From assembly GCF_014066305.1 (NCBI RefSeq), contig NW_023501044.1, positions 1,008,001 through 1,072,000 on the forward strand: a stretch of DNA of 64,000 nt, given 5' to 3'. The notes under the pieces are model-generated. The model did not search any database and was not told the DNA's origin. It saw nothing but the letters and a program-made list of their open reading frames with translations. This document shows, piece by piece, positions 26,349 through 40,632 of this stretch. How positions within the stretch are numbered: the stretch's first letter is position 1; every line of letters starts with the position of its first letter. The DNA comes from Letharia columbiana. Taxonomy: Eukaryota; Ascomycota; Lecanoromycetes; Lecanorales; Parmeliaceae. A program made the translations under genes and the position numbers.

Positions 26349-28256
26349 ATCGTAGTTCGACTATTCGCTTCGCTTATAGTAGTTCGTAACTCAAAGATAT
26401 ACTAGTCTTAAAGACGCGTTTTTTCGCGATTTGACACCCTATATTATAATTTATTATTATTCTATTATATTATATCTTTATCTTATTCTAAGTAAGAGAA
26501 ACTTATTTAAAAGACTATTAATAAGTATAAGAATAATTATTTTCGCAGCGCTATAGCGGTCGTAGAGTATTATAATCTTAAATCATAATAAATATAAAAA
26601 CGACTTCGAGAATAAGCTTCTAGAAGTACTTAAATATTTACCTATATATATCTTACTATAACTTAAAAATAGTCGCTATATAACTATATTAATCGTCTAA
26701 ATAATATTAAATATTTATTTTAATTAAATTATATTTAGAATATTACTAAGTATATTCTAAAAATCGCTTCGAATTTATATTATTCTCTTAAATTACTTAA
26801 TAAAGATTAGGCTATATAATTTATAAAATAATATTTTAAATATTATAAATAAAAATAAAAATCTCTTAATATCGAGTATAAGAATATATATAATATTAAG
26901 AGTATACGCGTAATATATAAGAAATTTCGATGGGGCTATAAAGAGAAGAGTATATAATATTAGAATATTTAAAATATAAATGAGACTAGCTTTCGAATTA
27001 GCTGTAAAATCGTTTATTATATTATTACTTTAAATAAAAATAAGTCTTTATAATTCGTAGATCTAGATGATTATAATTATATTATATTTATAGAATATAT
27101 TAGCGTCGTAGACTAAAGTGTGCCTTTATTCGTAATTCTAAAAGATATTTATATTCTATATAAATGAGATAAAAACGACTTACCTTCGAATACTATATTA
27201 ATTATTTTATCTACTAAATATTTAAATAACTAACTAATATACGACTAGCTATTATATTTTAATATATTTTCTTATTATCGTTAAGTGAGAGAATAAAGAA
27301 TCTTAATTCTAAACGGCTTCGGATTTCATTATATTTACGAATTTTATACATTTATCTAACAATTAAAGATTGACTTATTTATACTTTTCTTATATTCTAT
27401 ATATATTATATAGTTATTAAATATAAGATACTTTTAATTATTTAAATACTATTATACGAAGACTATAGATTTAGCTATATATCTTAAAAGTAGCGATTTT
27501 AATAGACTTAACTTTCTCGTAGTATTTAATTAGATAAGAATTTAAACCTTTATACTTAATATTATATATTTAGCCTTTTAAAAGACTAATTTTATACTCT
27601 ATAACTTTAAAGTAATACTCGAAAAAATTAGAAATCTAGTATCTCGCGCTATAACTTTAGATGAGTCTATATCTCTTATATTTATTAGAATCCCTTATAA
27701 AGTCGAAGACGTTATTAAATATAATTAATAATTTAAAGAATTACTTATTATTTAGGCTTTTATTATTTTAAAGAATATACGATAACTATTAATCTAATTT
27801 ATAAAAGAATTTATTATTAATAACTACTCGAGATAAATTGCTAAGTAAGATATTAAGGCTATTTATAAAGAGGCCGTAATTAAGTAAATATATAAGATAC
27901 TTTTAAAAATAATTATTTAGAAGAAAGAATAGATATTAATAGATTAAATATATAAATCTCTAACTATAATAAAAGAAATAGCTATAAAAAAGATGAAGAA
28001 GACTCTAAAGTAAGCTACTCGAGCTAAGGAAATTTAATAAGAAAAGATCGATAAGACTATTAAAGCTTATATTTAAAAGTTAAATTATAGTCTATAGAAG
28101 CTAGTATATATATATTAAAACGTGTTTATTAAAATTCGAGTTATAGGTCGAGATCTATATAGAATTAGAAAGGAATAATAGATTTTCGCGTCTTTGAGAC
28201 TAGTGCGTCTTTGAGTTAAGGACTACTATAAGCGGAGCGAATAGTCGAACTACGAT
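26349..28256 (+). mobile_element. pogo/Fot1-type Tc1-mariner transposon, RIPed
   Basis: 1,908 bp with 70-bp terminal inverted repeats (26,349-26,418 and 28,187-28,256) differing at about seven positions, six of them transitions. TA target duplication at 26,347-26,348 and 28,257-28,258. The E1 copy gives the empty site AACGTTATAAGAG at about 2,349-2,360. A plus-strand transposase relic is visible: L-N-G-F-G-F-H at 27,309-27,329 corresponds to the LDGxGSH motif of DDE_1 (pogo/Fot1, CENP-B-related) transposases, followed by a region with the spacing of the LPPHSTHLLQPLDVGVF block. Size, TA target and motif all fit the Fot1/pogo group. Stops and changed catalytic residues make it non-autonomous now. 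Confidence 0.85.
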
Positions 28257-28677
28257 TATAAGAGAAGAATCTACTACGATAATTATAGTTAATTAAGTCT
28301 TTATAGAAGAAATATTAGACGATATATATTTAAACGAATTAAAATTATTTAATATCTTACTTTAATAGCTATTTTATTATTTAAAAGATTTTACTATAGT
28401 AGAAGATAATATGAAATTTACATTACTAATTAATATATTATCTTTATTTCTTTTCGATATTTTAATACTTCTTACTATAAGAATATAGTCTTTCTCTATT
28501 TTTTATAGATAATTATTATAAATTAATTCTTTATACTCGATATACCTTTCTAATTAAATCTTATCGCGTCTCTCTTCGTATATATATATCTATATTTAGA
28601 TTAAAAACGTATAGTAAGCGATTAGAGTTCGATTTAACTTAGAGCTAGAGTTAAAATTTAATTTAACTAAGAAAAAT

Positions 28678-28826
28678 TTAACTCTATAAATTTAGTTTAT
28701 AAATCTTTACTTATATATATTAATATATTAATTACTATTATATAAATAGTAATAATAATATTTATATAATAGTAATTAATATATTAATATATATAAGTAA
28801 AGATCTATAAATTAAATTCATAACTC
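28678..28826. repeat. Large near-perfect palindrome
   Basis: Arms 28,705-28,748 and 28,759-28,802 are exactly complementary over 44 bp around a 10-bp centre. Weaker pairing extends to about 28,678 and 28,826. The outer parts are right termini of two E copies facing each other. Confidence 0.85.
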
Positions 28827-29248
28827 TTTTTCTTAATTAGGGCTGTCGAGTAAATTTGATAAGCGGTCTTTGATGAGCGGTCTTTGATGAGCGATCTTTG
28901 GTGAGCGGTCTTTGGTAAGCGATCTTTGGTGAGCGATATTTGAATGCCTTGTTTTTTAATAACTATAAGATCAAATTTCTAAATTTCTAAAGCGTTTAAA
29001 AGCGCAATATACGCTTTATAATTTAAGAAAGAAATCTTAAAATTTTAATAGAAAATAGTAAAGTTATTAAAGGATTAAAAGTAGGATAAGAGATTTTAAT
29101 AGTTGCGAACGCTAATTTATTTATTCGCGATAACTTAATCGATCTAATTAAAGAGCGTAGTAACTCTAAATTTATAATTAACTGTATATATAAATTCAAG
29201 TTTTTCTAGCTTAGCTCTATCTTATTCTTTTATATATACTAATATTTA
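28800..29248 (-). repeat. Short E copy, inverted
   Basis: Reverse complement of the 40,206-40,632 type: right terminus at about 28,800, 14-bp minisatellite at 28,861-28,944, left terminus (AGTATATATAAAAGAATAAG on the minus strand) at about 29,248. Partly unmutated in its minisatellite. Confidence 0.75.
28861..28944. repeat. 14-bp minisatellite, six units
   Basis: Six consecutive 14-bp units of (G/A)AGCG(G/A)TCTTTG(A/G)T type. Other short E copies carry one to three units of the same motif (for example near 40,540-40,570 and 48,290-48,320). Confidence 0.85.
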
Positions 29249-29332
29249 AAAATCTTATTTTTAAGAAAGATATTTCTTAAGTAGTAAAAGAATAATTCTT
29301 CTATAATAAAAACTAGCTATTTAAATATATTA

Positions 29333-29505
29333 ATATATATAAAAGAATAAGATAGAGCTAAGCTATAAAACCTTGAATTTATATATATAGTCAATTATAA
29401 GTTTATTAAATCTACGCTTTTTAGTTAGATATCGCGGGTAAATAAATTAACGTTCGTAATTATTAAAAATCTCTTATTCTACTTTTAACCCTTTAATAAC
29501 TTTAC
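29333..29505 (+). repeat. Truncated short E copy
   Basis: Left part of E, in direct orientation, broken at about 29,505 where CTTAGGGGAAATACG replaces the expected E sequence. Confidence 0.65.
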
Positions 29506-32500
29506 TATCTTAGGGGAAATACGCACTTTAGAAATTTTCGGCTAACCTTCCACACTCACATAGTCGAGAAATATACCTTATCAACTTAATATCCACTTTT
29601 CGAATTTCTATTAATATATTATATATTTTATATTTATATTAAATATATATCTAGTTTAAAATATTATTAATAATTTAATTTTTAGAATAGATAGCTATAA
29701 GAGATCTAAAGTATCTTATAGAATTATTTTATTAACTATAAATTAATAGATTATTAATAAATTATTAATAGAGAAGAATAATACTTATCGAAATAGCGTA
29801 TTTATAATTATAATATTAATAGATATAGGCGATGAAAAGTGTAAATTAATATTATATAATACGTATATAATATAGTTAATTTAGATATTCGCTATTATAA
29901 ATAGCGTTTAAATTAAAAAATAGCTTAAATAATAATAATAAGATATTATGATTTTTCTAGATCTTAAATGAGATTAAGAAGTATAAATATATTAATAATA
30001 TAGGACTTATAGATATAAGAATGAAATTCTATTAATAGAATACTTATCTATTAAGTTTAGCGATAAAGATATATTAATTATTCTTTATATATTAGATCTT
30101 CTTTAATTCTTCTTTATATCTAGAGATATTAGAGAATAGAATAGCTATATTAACTATTATAATTATTATTTAATCCCTTATTATAGCTAATATAAAATAC
30201 CTATTTTATAATTCTAATAATATTATTTTATTTTAAAAAAATTATATAAACGATGTAACTTAATTTTAAAGACGTTTTTAGAATTTAATTAAGAATTCTA
30301 TCTACGATATAATTAGCTTTATTTTTAATATATTTAAAATATTAATATTAATTAATTTATAACTTATCTAAATATTATTATACTTACTCTTTATTAAAGT
30401 CTATTACTTTATTCTCTCTCTTCTTAACTTTATAATCTTATTCCTTAATATTAATATTTATATCTTCTTCTCGTATAAAATAAATTTAATCTTATATACT
30501 CTATTCTAAACGATATTATTAGACTTTATATTATTTTAAATAGAAATTAAGACGTAAAGCGAAGAGATAATATTTTTTAAGAAATTAAAGTTATTACTAT
30601 ATTGTAAATTAGTTATTTAATTTTATAATTTTAAAAAATTAGAAATAATAAATAGATAAATAAATATATTAATAATAAATATATTAATTATTATAATATT
30701 TATATTTTTAGAAAAGCGCTTTATAGTATAATTAGTTAATTTATTAAATAAGTAATAAAGCTTATTAATACTAGTGCTAAAATTTAAAATAAAAAATATT
30801 ATTCTAAATTAATATATATAATATTTAATATATTATATTACTTACTATTTAATTAATATAAAAAGAAAATAAGATTTATAAAGTTTAAGTAGACTATATA
30901 ATATAGAGTTAAAATTAAAAATAATTAAAAAGTTATAAGACTTTAAATCTTATTTTATTAATTTAGATTTTTATATAGTAGAGTAGAATTTAAAGAAAAT
31001 TATAATAATATATAATAAAATAAAGTAAATAAATAATTTATTTTATTATTATTATCTTATATTAAGTTTATATATTTCTATTTATACTTAATATTATCTA
31101 ATAATTATTCTTTAGAATTTAAAATTAATCTTATTAATATCTTATAATAAATCTTAATTTTATCTATTCTATAGTAAAGATATAGTTAAAATATTAAAGT
31201 AATTATATATATAAGAAATACTATAACTCTTAAAAAAAGTCTAAAAAAATATTCTTTTTTTATTATTCTATTATTATAAATTACTCGATATATATATATT
31301 AAATAAATATCTCAAAAGTATAAAAGTTATTTTAATATTATATCTTACTTAAATCGTAAAATATAATTTATTTATTATATTTTAAAATATTATTATTATA
31401 AAAATAGATATTAATCTTAATTCTCTATTTATTATAAATTCTTAAATAATTTAATAGATTATATTTTTTTAAAGATATAATATATATAAAGTAAAGATAG
31501 ATAGTAAATTATAAGTTTAGATAAATAAATATATATAAAAATAATAAAATATAGATCTCGGGTAGTAATAGATATTTAGCGTACGATCTACTTCTTTTTA
31601 ATAAAGATATTATTAGACTTTTCGATATATCGAAGAGATAATAATAGTATTCTCTTAAAGTAATAGTTTAAATTATTATTTAAAAAGTCTAATTTATTCT
31701 TTACTCTATTACTATATCATTACTTACTTTTTAATATAATAAGATTCTTACTTTAAGAGTTATTATACTTTAATAAAGAGTTTATTTTATTTATTTAAAG
31801 AAGTAAATTATAGCGAGAATAAGAAGACTTAATATATCTATTTTTATTTTAAAGTTAATTTATATATAGCTTAACTTTAATATTAAAGATTAATTAGATA
31901 TTTTATTATAAGATTAATATTAAAGTATTAAAAATAAATATTTAGACTTAATCTACTTTTAAAGTAAAAATATTACTCTTTATTTATTTTATCTAATTTA
32001 GATATATTAATAATATTATTAAAAAAGTTAAAAATTTAAGCGAAAGAATTAGATAAATATTTACTTATAAATTAATATATTAGAGTCTTAGATTCTATAA
32101 TAGTAGCTAAGATATCTATTATATTCTTTTTTAAAAAGTCTATAATCTTAATCTTTTTATAAAAGTTAGTTAATAAATAAATTATAAAAATAATATTAAG
32201 ATAAATTATATTTATAATTATATTTAAAATAAATTAAGTTTTTTAATTTATATTATTTTAATTAAAGCGATATCTACTCTTAATTTATTTCTTAATTATA
32301 TTATTTAATATTATCTCTCTAGATAAATCTAATAATATATATAATCTTATTTAAATTAAAATATATAAAATATATAACTTAATAATTATATAAAAGCTTA
32401 TTAAATTTAATTTAAATATTATCGATAAAGCGTAATAAGCTATTAATCTTAAATATAGATAATATATTATCTTATTTAGACTTCGATTTAAATATTCTAA

Positions 32501-34230
32501 ATATCTATTTAATACTCTTTTTAAGGATTTCTTTTTAATATATAATATTATTAAACTCTTCGTTTACTTTATTCTCTTCTAGAGTACTATTACTCTAGAT
32601 ATTATATATTAAAAATATTAATATTTTAGAAAAAGAAAATTTACTTCTTATCTATTCTTTATAGACTTCGATTTATCGAATCTTTTATCTTTATTCTTAC
32701 TTTTTTCTATATTACTTAATATAATAATTTCTTAATAATTTAACTTTATCTTAAAGAGTTTATATATTTTAGACTTTTTTATATTAGTGGGCTAAGAAAT
32801 TATCTTTTTTTTAAAGTCTTTTTTAAGATAAGCTTAAGCGAAAGGCTTATAAAAATAAATTAAGATTATATATTTATTCTCTTAATTTATTTTAAATTAG
32901 ATATTTTAAAAAACTTATTATATATCGTAATAAATAAAAGAATAACTATTATTATTACTAGAATAAATAAAAAGAATAAAAAAAGTAGAAGATTACGAAG
33001 AATAATAAATAGTATAAATAAACTAATTCTCGGGTTATAGATTTTTTATAATAATAATTATTAAAGAAGCGGATTTAGCGATTTAAATATTTCGAAAATA
33101 TTAAAAAGTTAGCTACCTTTCCTTCGTTAATAATATTATCTTATACTCTATATAAATCGAATATCGCTATATTTTAATTTAGAATGTTCTATAGAATTAT
33201 TTAATATTTTAAAAGTTAGATTTAAGTATTTACTCTTTTTATAAAAAGCTCTTTATAATATAAGAATAAGATTCTAAGTTTAATTTTTAAGTTTTAAAAT
33301 TAATTATTTTTATAATAATAAGATATCTATATAGTTAAAGAAGATTTAAAAAGATTTATTAATAAATATTAGAATAAGCTAATTAGAATATTTAAGTTAT
33401 TTAAAAAATTTAATTATATAATATCTAAAGCTAAATAATAGTTTAAAGAGTTAATAAATATATTTATACGATATAGCGAAGTATTAATAATAATAATATT
33501 ATTCTATAAATAATAGAATTAAGTCTTATAAAAAGAAATAATTAATATTAAATAGATAAATAATCTCTTTATTTCTCTTAATAATAATATTAATAAGAAT
33601 TTAACTAATTAAGCGATAGTAATATTTAAAAAAAAAAAAGTTATTATTTAATTAGATAATAAGCTTAAATATTTATTATAGTAAAATTAATTATCTCTAA
33701 GATATTTCTATACCCGCCTATTTTCTTAAAACTTTTTTTATTTCTTTATTTTCTTATAAAGATAGCGTATTATTAATCGCCTTTTTAAATCTATAGTTAT
33801 CGTTTATTTCTAATATCTATTTATTCTATAATTCTTCATCTATTAGAATTTTAATCTATTAGATTAATCTACTTTAAGTATTTTAATATAACTCGCGATA
33901 TTATATAATATATATCTTTTATAATTAATAAATATATAGTGAGATAATAATATATAAGCGCTAGATCTTTAACGTTCTAATTTTAAATCTATTATCTTTC
34001 GAGATAATTATATTAGAAAATAATAGAAAATAATAATAAAAGAGGAGATTTAGATAGAGTAAGAGGATCTAAATAAGACTATATTTTTAAAATATTTTAA
34101 AAAAAAAAATATTAATAAGTATTTTAAGGCGCTAGAAAGTATTATAAATAGCGAAATAAATATAAATATATAAAATTATATTTTAATTTATTAATTAACT
34201 TTAAACGTTTATTAATTTTAAAAGAATATT
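29506..34230. other. AT-rich stretch, unassigned
   Basis: Starts with a short GC-richer patch (29,506-29,600) that may be the end of an inserted element. The rest is RIPed and I recognise no LTR, TIR or motif. A degraded minus-strand reading frame may exist around 31,550-31,850. It may belong to the element whose coding remnant lies at 34.2-35.47 and 43.2-44.3 kb. Confidence 0.5.
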
Positions 34231-35475
34231 ATTATTATAATGAATACTCTTTATTAAGCTATTAAGAATACTATATTAAATAATAACTTAAATATTATAT
34301 TAAATTAAGAAAATGAATCTAATAATAAAGAAGATTTTCTATTACTTTTATTAAATTTATCTTTAACTCTTACTTCTTTAAAAATATTAGTATAAGATTT
34401 TAAGAATAATTTTAAGAATAACTTTAACGAGTTAATATTTAAGAATAATTTACGTAAATAGACTATAAGTATATTATTATTATTAAAATACTCTTTTATA
34501 ATTAATCTTTCTAAGAAGATTCTTTATAAGAAAGCCTCTATAAAGTTAAAAATCTTTATAATAATTTTTAGATTATAATATTAAGTAATTAAACTGAGTA
34601 GATAAAGCTATTAAAGCTTATTAGAGATATTTAATCTATTAAAAAATTTAGAGACTCTAAAAAATCTATTAAAGTCTATTTTTATTATTAAGAAATACGT
34701 TAAAGCGTAATTATTATTTATTAAATTACGATATTAAAAGATAGTTATAACACTTTAGAAACTATTTATTTAGAGTTCTAAGAGTATTTCTTATACTAAT
34801 TAAGAAGACGTATATTTCTTTAACTCTCTATATCTCTTTAAGATCATTTTATTATTTACTAATTTTTATATAAAGATATATATTAAAATAACTTATTTTA
34901 TAAATAAATTAATAGAATTCTATTATTCTATAATATAGATGATATTAATAAAAATATATTCTAAAGATTATATTAAAAATTATAATAACTCTTTTATAAT
35001 TCTCTTATTTAACTTAATTTATTATTATTATAAAAAATTAAATTACTATTATTTAGCTATAATAAATATTAAATTTTATCTTAATAGAGTTTTTAAAGTT
35101 AGAAAAGATTTTATTAAGATAATAATCTCTTTAGAAATAATAAAGCTTATTATTAATTCTCTTTACTTCTTATCTCGCTTTAAATTAAATTAATTAAATT
35201 ATTTAATTTCTTTATAATCTATAACTATAGAATTATTCCTCTTAAAAAATAAGTTTTATTATATTATTTAAAATTAAATCGATTTTTTAAAGATAAGAAT
35301 ATACTATAATTATTATTATAAGAGTTTAAATATAGAATTAGATAGAAAGCTAGCTATCTATAAAACTCGCTTTATTATATAAAATATCTATAATATTTAA
35401 ACTAAGTTAATAAACGCTTTATAACTCTATCTTTCTTATCGCGATAAGTTAGAACTTCTAATTTATAATCGATAT

Positions 35476-35627
35476 TATTAAAATATAAAAATAGAACACT
35501 TAGTTATATTAACTATAGAGTTCTATAAAAGAAAAGAGCGACTTAATACGGGCGCGCTAAGGCGTGTTACGTGACGTAGTTATATAATTATTAAGACGCT
35601 AAAAATCACATAATTCAAATTTTAATA
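35476..35627 (-). repeat. 3' LTR of Copia B
   Basis: 152 bp. Against 43,071-43,222 about 23 differences, all transitions with this copy the more AT-rich; all three CACGTG motifs are destroyed. Confidence 0.9.
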
Positions 35628-38600
35628 CTCCTCTTCGCATATATTCTTTTATAAGCGAAATCTAATAAACTCGAAGTTTAATACTAACGGTATTAAAATT
35701 GAATAGATAAGGTGAGTTAATGTCAGATAGCTAGCGTAAAAATATACTCCTCTTATCCCCTTATATCTCTACTTTCTCTATATAAACGAAATTAAAAAAA
35801 TATAAGATTTAAAGTTCGCGATATTTAAAATAGAGTAGATAAAGTAAAAAGTCGAAATCTAAAAATAACTATATTAAACTATAGCCCTTATTTAAATATA
35901 ACTTAAATTTCACTTTTTATTAAAAAACGATTTTTTGAAAATTTTATTTTTAAGTTATTTAATATATATTAAAAATCGATTAATTCGAGATTAAAGAATA
36001 TATATAAGAGTAGCTAAATAAAATAATTAGAAGAAATTCTTCTAGCTATATATCACCGACTATAAAGCCTTTATAGAGATTATTTTAAATAATTAATCTT
36101 TAATAATAGTAATTATAATAGCGATAATTTGAAAATATAATATCTAAGATATTAATAACGAATAGATATAGATCTCTTAAAAGAGTTTTAGAAGTTTTAA
36201 TAATAATAGCGATAATAGTATTAAAGAAATAGCTATTTCGATATAAAATAGCGAGTTTATAGAGTATTAAGCTTAATATAACGACTTAATAAATAGCTTA
36301 AATCGATTATTTATAATATAAGAATTAATAAAATAGCTTCTCTAAAGTAAATAATTTCTCTATATTAAGACTATTAAGCTATAATTATAAGCGATATTTT
36401 AATTTAATAAATTAATAAAAACTTTTAAATTTATTCTTATAGAGGGTCTTAATAAGATTATTAATTATTTATTAATTAATAAAAATATATTCTAAAGCGA
36501 TATTCTTAGTAATAACTTATTCTTATATATAATAATATTAAATATTAATATATTTAATATAAATATAAAATTAAAGATTCTTAATTAATACTATAACGTC
36601 TTAATTATTATAAAAAATAATAATAATTTATATTTATTTATTATTAAAATTAAGCTAATTTAATAAACCGCGTAATTAAATTACTTTTTTAATAATTTAT
36701 ATTTAATTAATATATTTAGCTTTATAAATTAAGAGTATTATAATAAATTATTACTTCGATAACTAACTAATAGTCTTACTATTAATATTAAATATATATT
36801 TAAAAATAAAGTAATAGATATCTTAATTATTAATCTAATCGATATTAATATAATCGCTTAAGAGTTTTAAGTCTTTTTTAAAAACGAGTTAATAGTTAAT
36901 AATTTATCTAAGATAGTAAAAGATTTACTTAATCGCTTTTTAATAGACTTTATTAAAATTTAAGCTATATTAAAATATTATTAAGATTATAAATATAATA
37001 TCTAATTTTATATTAAGTATTATATATATTAATAACTCTATTATTAATTAATACTCGATATAAAAAATTTCGAAGATTTAAAAGTTCTCTTTGAATATCT
37101 AATATCTTTCGATATTTATAAAAATAAATATATCTTTAAATTTTTATATACTATATTTAGTAAGAAACTTTTTAATATACTCTATCTAATTAAATTAAAT
37201 AATATAATTAATATAATCTTTAATAATAGTTATATCTAGATAATAAGTATATAATTCTAAATTAATTATTTCGAAATAATTATTAAGCTTATTTTTAATA
37301 TTTTAAATTTCTACTTTATCGAGATTAATTAAGAGGATATTATTTATATAGATTATAATAATTATAATATTATTAATAAAGATTAAGAAATTAATTATAA
37401 TAAGTTTAAAGCTTAATTTTTTTAAATATATAAAAAGAGTATTATATTAGATTTTTAAGAATTACTTTAAATTATATAACGCCTTCTTTAACTTATATAT
37501 CTTATATTTATTACTTATCTTAAAACTTATAAATTATATTATATAAATAATTTTCTTTATATTATTATAGAGAAAAGTAATTTTAATATCTATTTACTTT
37601 AATTTTTAATTAAGAGCTATTATTAAAGTAAAGATTACTTTATAATTTATAAACTTAATTATAAAAATAAAAGTCTTATTAAAATTTATATTTTCGCGTT
37701 ATTTAAAACTATAAATTATTTATTAAACTTTATATTATATAATCTCCTCTATAAGATCTCACTTAAATTTATAAATCTATTTATTATTTAAAATATATAT
37801 ATTCGAGAGTAGATTTATTAAAATTTAAGTATTATTAATTATAAGAAAGTTAACTTCTTTCTATATAGTAAATTTTTATTTTATTTTTTAATATTTATTC
37901 GCTATTATCTCTTAATAGATTTAAGATTTAAATAATTTAAAAGCGTTAGCTTTAATTAAAAGAGTGAGTAAATTTAATAAAAAATCGCGATAAATTTTAA
38001 GAATTTTATATCGCTTAGATTACTCTAAAAAAGGTTATTAATTAATTATAAATTTAATTATAAATCTTATTAAAGTTTATAAAGCTATCGAGATAAATCT
38101 TATAAGCGTATTTTCGCTTAGAGTTTTAAATAATTCCGACTCTATTCTCTTTAGATATACTCGTAATAATATCTATAACGAAAATATCTACGAAGATACT
38201 TCTTTAATGAAAATCTATATAATAATAATAAATTCTCTTCTAACGACTTTAGTTAAGATAATTATCGCTTTAATAAATATTTTTTATCTTATTCTTTTTA
38301 AGGCTTTTTTCTCTAAAATTAATATTAAAAAGGCGATTAATAGCTCGCGTATAGTTTTTTCTAGCGTATTTATATAATACTTATTTCTATTTTTAAATAG
38401 ATTTTAATTATTAATCTTTTTTTTTAATAAGATTAAGTTTAAATAGAGTAAATTTAGAAGAGATATTATTAATCTAAATTATATTTAAATAGATTTAAAT
38501 TTTACTATTTAATATTAATATATAATAAAATCGATTAGCTTTATAATTAATTAAGCGCCTCTTATAGATATAATTTTTATATTTAATTTAATCGATATTT

Positions 38601-40205
38601 AGTAGATATATTTAATAAAAATTAGTCTATTTAATAATTTAAAGATATAAAATATTAGATAAATAGTTTATAAAGATCTTATAAGAGATAATATCTCTTT
38701 TTAATATTGATTATAAATTATATAGATAATTAGAAGTTCGTATAAATTTCGATTAATACTTTTATAATAGTTTACTCTCTTTAAATATAGCGCTAGTCTT
38801 ATATTATATTATTTAATTAAAATATTTAAATTTATTATTTATTTAGAGATTATTAAATATAATATTTTTTTTAAATAATTTCTTTAATAAGTTGAAAGAT
38901 ATATATATTATAGTTATTATACTTGAAATTATAATTATTATAAAATCTAATATAAACGTAATTTTTATATTTAACTTAATTTAGAAAAGATTTAAATATT
39001 ATAAGAATTATAGAATTATCTTTATTAGAAAGTAAGAATATAGCGAAATAAAGCGTTTTATTATTTAGAAAGATTATTATTTATTTATAATTATTATAAG
39101 AAATAAAGAAAGATTTTTAAAGATTATTATAGATTAGATTATTCTTTTAGCGATCTAGCGTTATATAACGCTTATATAATTTAACTTTTATATTAATAAT
39201 ATTATATAATTTATATATATTCTTAAAGAGTAAAATAAATAAATTTATTTTAATATATATTTTAATATATTTTTTAAAATTCTAAAACTTTAAATAATCG
39301 TAATAAGCGTATTATATATATAAGATTTTCTTATTAATTTAAAAATCTAAGATATTAATAAATAAGAATAAAGATTTAAATTTAGATATAGATATAGATA
39401 TAGTAAATTTATTATAGATAAAAATATTTTTATTAATAATTATTAAGTATATAAAGATCTCTATTTTTATATTTAGCGTATAAAAATAATTACGCTAATA
39501 TCTAAAAATAATATTATACTTCTCTATTTTAATATTTTTAAATATAAATTAAAAAAAATAGTTTTAATTTTTAAGTTACTCTTAAGAAATTAAATTAAAA
39601 CTACTATTAAGAATATACTAGATATCTTTTATATATAAAGTTTATTTATCTCTAAAACTCTTATATTTAAATTTAATATATTTAAAATTAATAGCTATAA
39701 TTAAGTTATTAACTTTATTAATTAAATAATATAATTTAAATAGAGTAAAAATTTAAAAGATTAAGAAGTTATAAGTAATATATTAAATATAAATATTATT
39801 AATAAATTATAAATATAATAATATAATAATTATAAATATTGAAGAAGTTTAATCTATAGTCTTTAAATTCTTTTTAATAAAGAAATAATAGATTTAATTT
39901 TATAAAAACTAAGAATTAATAATAAGATATATAATATTCTCTAAATTAAAATTAATATATATTATAAAACTATATATTATTACTAATTAGATATATATTA
40001 TAATAACTTTAATATTATTAAATTAATAATTAATAATAAATTTATTAATTTAAATATTTTTATCTTTATCTTTATTACTCGAGCTAAAGAAATTATTATT
40101 ATTATCTCTTTTATCGCTATCTTTATTACTATAATTACCGCGGCCTCTATAATTATTATAATTTTCTCTATTACTATTATTATTCTATTTCTTAAATTTA
40201 AAATT

Positions 40206-40632
40206 AGTATATATAAAAGAATAAGGTAGGGCTGAACTAGAAAACCTTGAATTTGTATGTGCAGCCAATTATCAATTCGTCAGGTCTACGCTTTTTGGTT
40301 AGACACCGCGGGTAAATAAATTAGCGTCCGCAACCATCAAAATCTCGCCCTCCCGCGCCTCCCTCATCAAAAAATAGGTGTACGTTATTCACAATAGTAA
40401 AAACTTTTTTGTTTTCTATTAAAATTTTGAAATTTTTTATTTTAAATTTTGAAGCGCTATTTGCGCTTTCCGAATTTTTAAGAATTTTGAAAATCTGTCT
40501 TATAATCATTAAAGCGCAAGGAATTCAAATATCGCTCACCAAAGTTCGCACACCAAAGATCGCTCACCTATTTACTCGATAGCCCTAATCAAAAAAATGA
40601 TTATGAATTTAATTCATAGGCCTTTACTCGTA
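40206..40632 (+). repeat. Short E copy, least mutated
   Basis: About 427 bp inside Copia B, with clearly more GC than the host element. Left end TATATAAAAGAATAAGG, right end CATAGGCCTTTACTCG. A 62-codon minus-strand open frame at 40,321-40,509 is not convincing as a gene. This copy is the best reference for the family, being nearest to an unmutated sequence. Confidence 0.75.

Larger units (their letters stand above)
25308..28722 (+). repeat. Repeat E, second long copy (E2), split by a pogo element
   Basis: Collinear with E1 (507-2,822) but with internal deletions relative to it and a DNA transposon at 26,349-28,256. Carries one CTCTTAAAAAGAG unit and GAAGAATATTACGAAGAATA-type repeats, and ends in the E right terminus that forms one arm of a large palindrome. 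Confidence 0.65.

Noticed and set aside
40321..40509. 62-codon minus-strand open frame
   Set aside because: Lies inside a short non-coding E copy and is not open in the other copies.
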